Assembly (NCBI GenBank): GCA_003439945.1 | Contig: QVRM01006023.1 | Location: 1-64,000 of the forward strand | Direction of reading: 5' to 3' | Length of the DNA stretch: 64,000 nt | Source of the DNA: Dermanyssus gallinae | Taxonomy: Eukaryota; Arthropoda; Arachnida; Mesostigmata; Dermanyssidae | Part shown: positions 1-11,262 of the stretch, one piece after another | How the letters are laid out: the number at the start of each line of letters is the position of its first letter | Numbering within the stretch: position 1 is the first letter of the stretch | Translations under genes and position numbers: made by a program | The notes under the pieces: model-generated | Seen by the model: only the letters and a program-made list of their open reading frames with translations | Told to the model about the DNA's origin: nothing | Databases searched by the model: none

Positions 1-1993
1 GCTAGCTGCTGTTGCTGCTGAGTCGCTACTGAGACTATGGTGCCATTTATATGCTTGTCCAGGACGCCCAATCTCAGCTATGGTCTTCCCCTTGCTCTGC
101 GCTCTCTTGTCCTGTCCTAAACCGCCCGGACCTTAGCAACGTTGGCCGTTCCATCGGGCTGGTCATTCAGCTGCAGCGCAAACGGATTCGTGCCGCCACC
201 CTGTCTTCCTGCCCGTACAGCTAAGACGAGCTGAAACTAAACTGGTTGTTGTTGTCGTCGTCGTCGTTGTTGTCCTCACGGTTGCTGTTGCTGCTATTGC
301 TAGTGTTGTCGTTGACGTTCTAAGCGCATAAGACTGCAATGCACTAAAGCATACATACTTGAAGCCAGGCTCGAAGCTGCTGCGCCGCCACCAGAACTGG
401 CACCAGGACCACGTACACACTTTATTGACTGCCATCATTTCCAGACAGCCGACGAGCGTCGCCGAACAAACGAGCACACTATGTGGGCCGCACGCTGCCG
501 CTGCTGCCGCCACCGCCGTGTTCGACCGACGTGAGGGCGATGATCATTGGCTTCAGTCATAAGAGTTCGGCAGCCAGCGCCCGCAGCGACGGCCTACTCG
601 GAGCCGTTTCTCCGAGTCTACACTGAAGCCGCTGAAAGCATGCTTGAGCTAGCCGTGCTTCTGCACACCGTCTTCTCGCGGAGATTACGACCTGCGTGCA
701 TGAGTGCGTGCATCTGTAGCGGCATGTACCATCGCACAGCACAGCATATACGGCTGCCGTGGCAGCATCGTGTCACGCCACCCACAAATAATGTGGCGGC
801 GGAGACGGCAGCAGTCAACTTCATAGGCGACTGTTGGCTATCCCCGTCCGTCTGTCTGTCTGTCCGTCCGTGCGTCCGTTTGTCAGTCCGTGCTTTCCTT
901 CAAAGTCTCGAATGCGGAATTCAGGATGCGTTACGGTAGCGGCGTGGTCGTTTGCCTGCAAACACAAACAAAAACCAACATAACATAAGCACACCACCTT
1001 ATACCTCAGTCGCTTTGTGACCCCCTCCGATTTTCTCCTCGTTTCGCGTGTGCCCTTGAGGTCGACCGAGGTGATGATGTTGACGTTGAAGCAGCCGCAA
1101 TAGCAGCACGGTGGCATGTTTTATAGCAGCTCGGCAGCTTGCTTCGGTTGCATATTAGCTGGCTTCTCTCGTCCGTTTCCCGTCCTTCTCGTCCCCGAAT
1201 AGTAGTGGCAGGGCCTGGAACAGCGGCATGGCAACGTAGGTCGTGAAGGCAGCGCGCAGGACCAGGCAGGGCGCCAGTGGTTGCGCCGGCGGCGACGCGG
1301 GCGGCGATCTGTACGGCGATGGCGGCTTGTGGCCGCGCCTCAGCAGTCAGCGCCTTCATCTCGCATACTGCGAATGTAACAAATAGCCTGTGAAGAGCGG
1401 GGAAGCGGGGGAGGAAAACACAAAGAGCAGCTAGAAACAAAAGAAAAAGTGGCAGAAGAGAAAATCAACAAGAGCAAAAGGTCAGTCATTCAGGCTGCTG
1501 CTACTGCTGCTGCTGCTAGGAAGTAGGAGAAGGGCGCGCTTCGCACTTGGAAATGCTGACTTGGCGTTCCGCCATGATATTGACGATACGCGGAAACAGC
1601 AGCAGCAGCAGCAGCAACAGTTGACGCAGTCCTAGCATTCTCGCAGCAGTAATCGCGGTGGTGGTAGCAGCCAGTGATGGCCAAGAAGCACAAAAACAAG
1701 TTGTGCACAACCCTAAGGCCGTTGCCGTCAAGTGGCGGTCCGAATCGACGGTTTCTACGCTTGGTCGCCAAACTGTCGCGTGCGTTTGAGGGACGCCGAG
1801 TTTGAGGTCTAATAGGCTAGCCTCAGCCTTCCAACGAAGCCCCCGCATATAGCTCAAACAATAGCAGCGTTAGCGGCAACACAAACCATAACAACAGCAA
1901 CATTCACAACAGAGCAAGGCTAACAATACCAGCGAAACCGGCTGATAACACTGTTAACAACAATATACTCACGCTTTAAATAGAGCAACATCC

Positions 1994-1995
<2 letters not shown>
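1..1995. other. Low-complexity, trinucleotide-rich DNA without a supportable gene
   Basis: This stretch is rich in imperfect triplet repeats: GTT/GTC near 241-310, CTG near 1495-1520 and CAG near 1596-1622. It also has a (CTGT/CCGT)n tract at about 845-893. Short open frames occur on both strands, but they follow the repeats (runs of Thr, Ala or Arg), overlap each other and match no family I recognise. An untranslated exon or promoter-proximal DNA of a neighbouring gene is possible, because such repeats are common there. Nothing in the sequence proves it. Confidence 0.5.
845..893. repeat. Imperfect tetranucleotide repeat (CTGT/CCGT)n
   Basis: About 12 near-tandem tetranucleotide units of the form CCGT or CTGT, directly visible. 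Confidence 0.8.

Positions 1996-2027
<32 letters not shown>
1996..2027. repeat. (AT)n microsatellite
   Basis: Uninterrupted alternating A/T of about 32 bp. Confidence 0.95.
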
Positions 2028-2029
<2 letters not shown>

Positions 2030-2139
2030 CAAAGAGAGACACTGACATAACTCGTCGGAAAATGTATGTAATTACGTTTTCCGTTCCAAAGAGAGAAAGA
2101 CATTGTTCATGAAGTACGTATGCGTCAATCACTGGCCAG

Positions 2140-2585
2140 GATCAATCCAGAACTAGCCCATCCCGCCAACGATTCTACCATTGTCGTACATTCTCGTTGG
2201 ATCAAAATAGAGAAATCCTCTATCGGGACAAACTCGCTCAATTTCCTATGGTGTTATTCAGCTTGGCGCGGATGCAATTAAACCATTTTTTCGTCACGTT
2301 GGTCTCCACGACCTATCGTCGCAAAAGCAAACGGGGTAAACATGTACGCATGACCAGCATTTAAGTATTTTTGACATTTCATATTCCCTGCCTTCTATGC
2401 TACGAAATGAATGCTACGTTGAGCCACCGTCCTCAGTACAGTGCTTTTGTACTCAGTGTCTCATACCTTGTAAGTGGGCAAGCGTGCACTCGTTGATGAT
2501 GATGCATCCTTTACGTTCGAAGCGGACGCGATCAGTGGATACCTAGCCTAGCTCTCCCAAACGAGCTACACACGAGCCGAAGAAG
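2140..2585. other. Unassigned DNA
   Basis: No repeat or coding similarity recognised between the 2 kb (AT)n tract and the PHD-like fragment. Confidence 0.4.
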
Positions 2586-2760
2586 TGTCCCAACTGCAAA
2601 CTCCGTGTCGGCACCGGGAACACGATTGCTTGGTCCCAGTGTGAGCAATTGGTTCATACACTGTGCACTCAAATACAGAGACAAGATGCCGTCAAAAAAA
2701 CAGCCGCTCTCTCAGAGTGCAAGTGTCGCCGCTGCAATCCGCCAGCTGACACCGACACAT
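2586..2760 (+). pseudogene. PHD-finger-like zinc-binding fragment, probably from a LINE ORF1
   Basis: In the plus frame starting at 2586 the translation opens with CPNC. It continues to a C-x4-H-x2-C group (CEQLVHTLC) and then to a terminal cysteine cluster (ECKCRRC). Order and spacing resemble the C4-H-C3 PHD finger, except that one expected cysteine of the third ligand pair is Trp (AWSQC where CxxC is expected). PHD-like fingers occur in chromatin readers and in ORF1 proteins of several invertebrate LINEs. With no surrounding gene and many LINE relics nearby, I infer a transposon origin. There is a stop codon a few residues upstream and no clear start, so this is a fragment. It could also be a decayed exon of a host gene. 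Confidence 0.4.
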
Positions 2761-3061
2761 CCAGCTTTACCGCCACTTGCGCGAGCCAACTTTCGAACAC
2801 CGATAGTCCTCGTATCTAGGCTAGGTTATAGTGTCACCGTCTCCCAATACTTATCTTACAAATAACAACATCACCGCGTTGCGAGTACGCAAATCAAACG
2901 TTCATAACATATTCTTAATTTATTGTCGACATATCCGAGCTAGACAGAGACTTTTGTAAATCTTTGTAGAAAACCGGTACACTTTTTATAGATCATAAGA
3001 ATCGAAGAGCCACTATTCATGTTTTAGAGAAATTTCCTGCCAAGACGCACTGACAAAACAA

Positions 3062-3063
<2 letters not shown>

Positions 3064-3131
<68 letters not shown>
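3064..3131. repeat. (TA)34 microsatellite
   Basis: 68 bp of uninterrupted alternating T/A. Confidence 0.97.
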
Positions 3132-3132
<1 letters not shown>

Positions 3133-5559
3133 CCCTTGTCATACTCAGTAGCCGTCTGCGTTTCAAAAATATATACTAAAGGCAAATTAGCTTTAGCATC
3201 GCTCACGGGTAAGTGCATTTATTGCAATTAGCGTAATCCCTTCGACGAGACCTGACGAAGATAGCTGCTAATCCATAAAAGGTGTCCGTACGCTATGCCG
3301 ACGATAACCGAAGCGCACGTCCATATCTTCTTGACAGCTTTTTTTGGCAGAGCAAGTGTTGTAACTCTGGCTGCGTTCCGCCATAGCGCAAAGAAAACGC
3401 AGCTACAACATTTTATCCAAAAAATGGAGATCCCGTAATCTATAATTTCTTAGCCTTTACATTTAGTAACTCGAAATGTTTTCATTACGGTAATAGGTGC
3501 TTTTAGGAGATTGTGCCGTTAATGATAATGATTTTAGAACAAAATGTATGGCGGTAATTGTGAAATAAGGCTAGGCAGTAGAAGTCTCTGAATTGAGTGC
3601 ATACGGCTAGGATTTTGTATAACCTGTGTTACTTTCGGAATAACCTAAAATTGTTTTCTATGTTTTAAGAACTGCCCACAAAAGCAACCGACAGCCATTC
3701 TACATGTTCTGTAGCGAATGCAAAGTGTTTGTTGCGAGCCCTAAAATACGTCATGTCTCTCCAGACTGGTTCCAGTTGCGAAGGATATTCAGGCGACTAC
3801 AATCAATCGGATTAACGGGGTTATTGTAAATGAGAAGGCAGTGTTGATAAATGAGGTCGAGATTCGAAAAAGGCCGGACGATTGGGTAACGTCTAGGTAA
3901 GCCCTACTCTACACTGGAGCTCGATTTTGTTGAAACCATTTGTTTGAACAAATACGTTCTAAAAGGTCAACACAAAATTCTGGTAAGGGTTACTCAGAGA
4001 TATCTAATATATTTTCCATTTGTTTTTCTAGAAAATAAGTAAGAGTTAATTAGGCAGTTCACTTTGCCATCTAAAAAAATAAAAGAAACAGCGGCCCGTA
4101 GGGCGGGCACTCAGTAGATGGCCCAACATGAGACCTACAAAACTTTTGGGGTCTGACTCTCAGCCAACATTTAATGTACACGAGTTTGCTTTCGCATTGC
4201 TTCGTAAGACGGACCCCATAAATACAAAACTGCAACGGTGGAGATCCAACCCGTGCACCTCTGGTGTGTCTCCTGCGGTCGCGATGCGCACGCAGGTGCA
4301 CCACGCCACCGAGCTCGATCCAACACGAGACCTAAGTGCTCTTAACAAGTTCTCCGGTATAAGCAAGGTTTCAGGTTTTCGTTAGAAGTATATATACAAG
4401 GACACTCACCAATGTGTATCCCCTCTGCAAAAGTCAACAATCGTAATAATAGTCAGGATATTGTTAGTAAGTAGTAGCCACAGAATCTGAACTCGCCAAA
4501 ATCAGTGCGGATGTAGTTCTTCGACGATTAGTATGCACCTTATGCACGATACACGCTACGCGAGTGCTCTTCAAAGGACGGCATCACAAGATATTAGTGT
4601 TCGCCGTTTTGGTGTTTGTTGACCGCATATTTGGCAATTAAAGTTTATTTTTTACTTCGTGTTAGCTAAGCACAAAATACAATAGATGCTTGTGGGCTTA
4701 AACAAAACTCTTTCTGAAATGTAGAATATATTACCTTGCTATGGATTTGGCCAGAGCAGTTACCAGGATAAATCATCTGGTCCAAGGCCCACACCGGTTA
4801 AAAGATGCGCGCAAAAGCGAATACGAGATATCTGCATATCCTGCTAATACCTTTATCGGCTACTTCACCGGGATTTTTTAACATCTCTACGGAAGAAAAT
4901 CCGTGCGGTGCCGAATGATTTCTATCACTTATTTGCCTTTGCCTGCAAAACGGCGTAATCAAATATTATAATTATAAGCACTTTACAAGGTTGTCTTTAT
5001 AATATTTTATCTTCTTCACACTTATAGCTGTAGTTCAACAATGTATGCTCTAGTGCTGCCCATTCTACTGTATAGTACTTAGAACGCCGCTACCGGCAGG
5101 TGCGAAACTCGCACTCCAGCGTGAGATCGTTCCATTCCCTGTCAGAACTACACATTAATCCCGGAACAATATTAAGTGGGAGGGACCATACTGCTGAAAA
5201 ACGGGCAGTCCTCGGATATTGCATAGAAAGGGGAAAGCCGTCCGTACTGCATATATCGCACCTATGTGTGTACACCTGTTTCCGTGTAATGGACCCGAAG
5301 ACCAATTTACGGAAAAGTTAACAAACTTCAGCGGTTAGCCGCAGCAACGCATAACGTCTCTTACAGCCAATCGACCTGCATATCTGTATTTTATGGCTTT
5401 GGTTTTCCTGTCGGACGCAACCAACAAAGTCGGCGAGGAGAAGGGTAAATGAGACGCAGCTCAGCGTTGCGGAGTTTCAGATTTTGCTTAATCACCAATA
5501 CACTACGCTTTCCATCTTTCCATACAAGTAAGATGCCCTCATCAAATAAACTTGATATC
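3132..5559. other. Unassigned AT-rich DNA
   Basis: Only short, unsupported open frames on both strands (for example near 4071-4385 and 5090-5321). None shows a domain I recognise. No long repeats seen. Confidence 0.5.
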
Positions 5560-5619
5560 ACATTCAGGAAAGCGCCTTGGGAGAGGCCTCACAGCTCGCT
5601 CGATTTCTGACACATGTGT

Positions 5620-6117
5620 CTATGATTGGTGAGTTACTGCCCGTCTTCCAGGACCAGGAGACCTCTGGTTCATTGAATAGAGCCAAGCGTCCCATCTAAA
5701 ATGAATGCTTGCTAACTGACTCCGCTGCAGAAAGTAGCAGACGACAAAGTGTTTTGCCACAGGCCTTGACACAGTCAATAAAGCCTGCATACCAGAATGA
5801 CCTCGGCCTCTAGGTGAGGCGACAGCTCGCTCAATTTCTGACTGGAGGAACTCAATTGCGTCACGGATTCCTCTATCTCTCCAAAAGACAAATTGTTCCG
5901 ATGGAGGGGTCTGTTCAGCCACATGCTCAATCGGCCGGATTACCAATTTGCAGAAAATGGTCTTCAATATGCGTAGTGTTGCCACCTCACGATACAGATT
6001 TAGATCTTGTTTATTAACACCATGCCTACCTTTAACCCGGAGAGAGAGCCTAGCGGCACGCCTTAAGCATTCGCCCCCTATTTTTGAGATTACAATAGAG
6101 AAAAAAGCTTCCACCAA
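5620..6117 (-). mobile_element. LINE reverse-transcriptase fragment, frameshifted
   Basis: A minus-strand open frame of 165 codons resembles the finger region of a non-LTR reverse transcriptase. It has LRILKTIFCKLVIRPIEHVAE (around 5950-6010), then a PSEQFVFWRDRGIRDAI stretch that corresponds to the usual peQ-GFR-grgt-DAi motif. Near 5800 the frame shifts. In the next frame the motif-A equivalent reads AGFIDCVKACGKTL, where an FvDf-kAFD block is expected, so the catalytic block is mutated. The piece lacks the YADD motif and any 3' end, so it is an internal relic. RT copies LINE RNA at a nicked target; this copy cannot be active. The LINE clade is not resolved. Confidence 0.7.
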
Positions 6118-8220
6118 AAGATGAAGTAATCAGATTATGTGCTCATTGTAGACCCGATCGGGTCTTAAACATATTTTCTTCGTGAGTGACCGTAGGACCT
6201 GGCACAACTCCTCCACCCCTAACAGCAGATCCATGTTGTGCTGCTCCAGTGTTAAGTGGATGCTGTACAATTGAAAATACGGCTGCAGCGTCACGATTGA
6301 ATATAACACTAGTTAGGAGACTCTCTATCTATCTGTTACTGAACGGGTTTTCTCTACGAGGTAGCATGATAAAAGCTGGGGGCTCTCCGTTCTAATTCTT
6401 TGAGCAATCGTCGTTCCTTCCGCTCCCTTCCGTTCCTTCCGCCCTCTCGTGTTCTCTTTTATGCTCATTTTAGATTCTCATATAGGCTGTTCTACGGTCA
6501 AAGTAGCCTAGCTTGCAATGACGATGGTGCTCTTGGTTGGTGCAATAGCTCGAGCACTTCACTGGACGACGCTAATTTTGTAGCTTACCATGGGGTTTAA
6601 GCCTCTTGTGATTGTAAGGTTTGTGTCAAACTATTTCTGTGACGATTGCCTTGATGTTGGCAACACGGGCCTGTAGTTCCGAATGTGCTAGCCACAAGCT
6701 CACAAAGTTTCACTGAAGTTTACTTAGTCAGTCGCCCAACGCCCTTGGCTTGGTTTTTGGGGACCAGAATGCGTATCTTTTGGATGCACAAGATTTAGAC
6801 AACCCCCGTGGAAACCTGTGAGCAGCCTTGGCTGCGCATCTAAATCCGCTTGCTTAAAACATCCGAAGGTCACAACTGTTATGTCACGGTGCGTCTAAGC
6901 CCAGTGTCCCGACTGTCAGCTTCATCCCATCAGGCCCTGAGGGTTCGTCCGTGTACAGACCCATAGGCTCGAGAATACGTGAGTAGATTGAGAGCACGGG
7001 CCAGACTTCCCATAGCTACACTGGTGTTCATAAACTAGTTCAGCCCTAAAGCGGAGACGGACAAACGAGTTTCTCTAAGGCAGAAGATCCTATGGGATCA
7101 GTTGGCAGGGAATTGAGAAAGTGCACCGGTACCGCTAAAAATTTATAGCTGGGATATCTAGTATCCTTAATACTCCTTTCCAGGCATTAGACATCGAAAC
7201 TACAACCGCGGGGCCTGAGACTGAAGCAACAACCAAAATGCCTAGGTCGCTTTTTGCTATGGGTAGAAGGGCTTTTCTGCAAACGACTTATGCTTGGTTC
7301 AAACTGAGCAGTAAGGAAAGAGAATCCGATGCATGTTCGTGCCAGTTCAGCTGGTGAAGTGACAGCACTCACTTCCATTAAATCATGCCCATAGCCTGTT
7401 ACAATGTTTACAAATGTGTGTCGCCAAGTTCGTGGCAATCCACGGTTGGACAGAGTGTATGATTTGAACTATGGATTGCAGAACAAACCACTTACGAAAA
7501 GTAAGTTTTTGTTATGCTAACAAGCCCAACCCAGCAGGGCATCCCATCAAATGACTCAAAGACTGAGAGTTCTAGTGTGTAGGAACCTAAGGCCTCCTGG
7601 AACGTATGTGCAACTCCCACGTTTTAGCCGCAGTCCTCGAATAGAGCATGGCATCCGCAGGCACGAAAATGCCCTGCTGTCTAACTGCGTAAAAGATTGT
7701 GCTTGGGAAAGTTACTCCTGAAGGGAACAGGAGGATAATAAGCATGTTGAACAATAAAAGTGTGTGCAGCTACAGATGGAGCATGGTACAAGCATCAGGT
7801 TTGTCTTCATCGCCAAATATAAGAAATGTACGGCGCAGACGTTCCGTTAACTTGCTGCTTTCTTTTGGACACAAGGATTCTGTTCTTGCCTTTGACTGTA
7901 GTGTTGTTGCCGGCGTGTTGTGCAAAACCTTAGCACTACGTATGCGCGGCGACGGGGTTGTCGCTAAGGAGCGTTGTTCTTCCACTCGTCTGTGGCCTCC
8001 AATAGTGGCACGGGGCGGCGGCCGAAAAGCAGCATTGGAAGGGAAAAGTGATAAACGGGGCGCAAAGAATAACCTCAATTTTCATCAAATTAGGACGAAA
8101 TTAATCCGACAAAAATGTTTAATATATATTCAATTTTAAAACAGTACTAAAGCGACTAAGAACAACTTAGCATGCACTAGTCATGGTTGATCGTCGCCGC
8201 TTATGGCATGTGCTATGGGA
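6118..8220. other. Unassigned DNA
   Basis: Short open frames near 7187-7438 and 7699-8139 have no recognisable domains, and the second overlaps an equally long frame on the other strand. No structured repeat seen. Confidence 0.45.
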
Positions 8221-8270
8221 AAGGGTCGGTACGTTCTAGCGGCCGCGATACATGGGGCGAGCGCGGGATC

Positions 8271-8286
8271 GGGGGGGGGGGGGGGG
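8271..8286. repeat. G16 homopolymer
   Basis: Sixteen consecutive G residues on the plus strand, followed by A and another GGG. Length polymorphism or an assembly-length error is likely here. Confidence 0.9.
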
Positions 8287-8429
8287 AGGGTAAGTTCTAT
8301 TGACGAGAAGAAAGAGGTCTTGCAACCCCTGGGCTGAATCCTTGCTCCGGGGGTAGATCCTGCTGCGAACCTTCCGGATGCCCCAGTCGCTGCGAGACAC
8401 GAGCCACCCGCTCTATCCGTTGCCGTTAC

Positions 8430-8454
8430 TGTTGCTGCTGCTGCTGCCGCTGCT
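8430..8454. repeat. (CTG)n triplet repeat
   Basis: About eight CTG/CCG-type triplets. It sits inside a short minus-strand frame where it reads as Ala, which does not by itself indicate a gene. Confidence 0.8.
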
Positions 8455-8721
8455 CGATTCATAGACTTGCTGGTCTGTCTGATGAGAGACAACGAGTGGG
8501 CTATCGCTACTGCAAGCACGTTGAGCATCTTTATCATTGGCTGCGGCCAACCATCTGCATCATAAAAGCTGTTTGTTCGTTGGCTCGGTTTATCTACTGC
8601 GTCTAGCTATTCGAACTACTAGGACACCAAAGACGAATATTATGGTGAGTACGGTGACAGCGACAATGCGTCTGCCTGGCAGCCTGACCCGCTCACATAA
8701 TATTAATAAAAATGCTTTCAG

Positions 8722-8760
8722 TACCATAACTACCACTACTACCACTTCGACCACCAGAAC
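8722..8760. repeat. ACT/ACC triplet repeat
   Basis: Imperfect tandem ACT/ACC triplets read as a Thr run on the plus strand and a Val run on the minus strand. Simple repeat. Confidence 0.7.
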
Positions 8761-9658
8761 TAGAATTATCATTTATTGGACTCGGGCGTTAGCGTTGAGC
8801 ACGGAAAGCAACAAGGTCAAGCCCCCCTGGTGCCAATATCTGCAGCAGCAGCAGCTCGGCAATGCAGTCATGCCGTCATGAGATGCCACAGTAGCCGCCC
8901 AGCTGCCGCCGCTGCTGTATATATAGCCTTCCAGCTAACCGAGAGCCCTCTATAAGCCAGAGGGATCTTTTCAGTCCGGGTAGACTTAAACTAAGGTTAT
9001 ACGGGTGGTGATTTGAGGTGCAAAATTATTTTGCCGCCTTCTTTTCATATATGGCCGGTTTTCTCTCTCTCTTTCTTTTTATACCTCTTTCCTGTCTTAT
9101 CGCTTTTTTTTCTCTCGATACCTCACAGAACTATCACGAATAGTTTCCCTTTCAAATGTGCTTGCTTTCCTTTCTCTTTTGAACCCTTCTCTCATTGCTT
9201 TACTGATCCGCATTTGCCGACCAAGATGTTTTAGTAGCAAAGCCATTACCATGCATTCGGAAGGTCGTGGAGCTTAAGCCCTGGGCTAGCTATTTTTAAA
9301 TTGGTTTTCATGGTCTCCAATTTAGACAAGGTGACTGCCGAAGTGGACTAGAATCGACCATAATCGGACAACAAAGGGAAAGCACAGAGGTCTCAGTGAT
9401 AAACACTATGTCAAAAATTATCGTATAAGCTATTCTGCTTGTTGTCATATTAATATCAATATAATAGAAATGCCCTGAAGTTAGCTAGTAAAATATGACT
9501 ATTTGTCTATACGAGTACATGGGCGATATTTTTGCTGGGATATGTTCTAAGGAAAATTGTTTTAAAATGTGTAGATAACGCTTCTGTCTTGCTTCCGTAG
9601 CATAATGCTAGACTCAACAGTGGAAGAGTTTTATATTAAATAAATGCCAAAAAAAATC

Positions 9659-9680
9659 TATATATATATATATATATATA
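9659..9680. repeat. (TA)n microsatellite
   Basis: 22 bp alternating T/A. Confidence 0.9.
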
Positions 9681-9843
9681 GTCCAGAACGAATGCAATCT
9701 TTGTACTTATCATTAGATGAGGAAATCATTACAATAATTTTGAATACAAGCCCTTAATGTACTAGTATTAGATATCACTCTTATTGGTCGTACAACACTC
9801 AATGTTAGCCTAGTTGTAAGTTACAAAAAAGTCAAAACAAATA

Positions 9844-11044
9844 TTAGGTTTATCCATAAGGATTCGTCGCCCATTTTTGACGACACATGCCGTTACAACG
9901 GAAAGCTTTTATTGAATGCTGTATTGCCCATTTTGTTCAACTATCTTAGTCCAACGTTCAGGCAAGCTCAAGATTCCATTCCTCCAGAAGGTGGCGTCCT
10001 GGCTTTCGAGGTAATGGTTTATATACGCTTTAACACCTTCTAACGAATCGAATTATTTGTCATTAAGGACATTTTGAAGGGACCGAAACAGATGATTCGA
10101 TAGAACAAGGTCAGGACTATAGGCAGGTTGCGGCAAAATATCCCATCCAAATTCCATTAACTTCTCGGTGGTGAGCAAAGGTATGTGCGGTCTAGCGTTG
10201 TCGTGGTGGAACATCACTCCTCGCCTGTTCGCCAATTCCAGCCGCTTCTGGTCAATTGCCCTCTCCAAATTGTCCAGCTGTTGACAGTATTTTATCGTAT
10301 TGCTCGTTTCGTTTGGTTGTAACAGCTCATAATAGATCATCTTCTTCGCATGTCACCAAAACCTTAACATCACTTTGCTTGTATGGGGTCTGGGCTCGGC
10401 AGTTGCTTGGGGCTCACTCCCTTTTTTTTTTCCCGCCGCGCCTTTCTGCGGACAGCTTTCTGATAAAGTATCGACTTCTCATCCCCTGTTACCATAGTGC
10501 GGAGAAAGAGGCGATCCTCTTTTTTTTGGAGCTGATCGCATTCTAGCACACGCTTCTCCAGTTAGCGATTGTTGAGCGCGTGCGGCCCCATACATCCAAC
10601 TTGTTGACGAATTCCTCGGCGTGGAGATGCCTTGGAACGGATGTCTGTGGTACATCGACAATGGCCACGATCTCGCGCAGCAAGAGATTGGCCGGCCGGT
10701 CTCGGTCGTTAGCGTCGAAGTCGCCGTTCCTAAATCGGACAAATCACTTTCGAACTGTCCTTCATGTTACTGCCTCTCCGCCATAAACTTTACATACCTT
10801 ACGACTTGAGTTGTATTCTTTCTTTTCCGGAAATAAAATAGCATTAAATTACGACAATGCACATTTAAGTCTGCCATTTTTACTCGAGCGCTACGGTTCC
10901 CACGAACTCCACGGTATAACACAGCGCAGGTCTGCTCTTACCGCTATGTAAATAAACAACCCTCTCCTAACAGTTTTCGACTTCTCCCGGGTCTGCGCAG
11001 TGCGGCGCACGCAATTACCCAAACGGACTTATGGACCAACCCAA
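9844..11044 (-). mobile_element. Decayed mariner transposon (copy 1), about 1.2 kb
   Basis: The left end reads TTAGGTTTATCCATAAG directly after a TA (9842-9843). The right end, read on the minus strand, is TTGGGTTGGTCCATAAG directly before a TA (11045-11046). These are imperfect terminal inverted repeats of the mariner type with a TA target duplication, and 1201 bp is a usual mariner length (about 1.3 kb). The transposase lies inside on the minus strand and is broken. Immediately to the right the flank is a short (TA)6 tract. The TIR mismatch and the multiple frameshifts indicate an old insertion. Confidence 0.85.
10053..10620 (-). pseudogene. Mariner transposase pseudogene (copy 1)
   Basis: Read on the minus strand, a linker containing LDVWGRTRSTIANWR lies near 10600-10550. 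It is followed by a stop, a frameshift in an A-run near 10530, and the first catalytic block MVTGDEKSILYQKA (ATG at 10493-10495). After another frameshift at a second A-run near 10430, a 95-codon frame (10340-10053) gives MIYYELLQPNET and then HHDNARPH with the second catalytic Asp. The third catalytic block reads YSPDLVLSNHLF. A mariner transposase uses a D,D34D triad and expects Asp at that last position, but here it is Asn, 35 positions after the second Asp. Frameshifts, the stop and the lost Asp make it inactive. Confidence 0.85.
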
Positions 11045-11143
11045 TATATATATATACACACGCTACGGCGCGCAGAAGGAGCAACTAGGTCGACGAGCAG
11101 CAACGCCGTGAAGCATTATATATATTCTTCTAAATTATAATAA

Positions 11144-11146
<3 letters not shown>

Positions 11147-11191
<45 letters not shown>

Positions 11192-11214
11192 TAATAATAA
11201 AAAATTGTATAAGG

Positions 11215-11256
<42 letters not shown>
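11147..11256. repeat. Two (TA)n microsatellites separated by an AT-rich spacer
   Basis: Alternating T/A at 11147-11184 and 11217-11256, with an AATAATAATAAAA-type spacer between them. Confidence 0.9.

Positions 11257-11262
<6 letters not shown>

Noticed and set aside
163..1857. Several 70-145 codon frames rich in Thr, Ala and Arg
   Set aside because: They overlap on both strands and follow triplet repeats; no domain or splice context.
6880..6990. Minus-strand phrase LYTDEPSGPDGMKLT resembling RNase H
   Set aside because: Only the YTD triplet fits; no further RNase H motif is visible around it.
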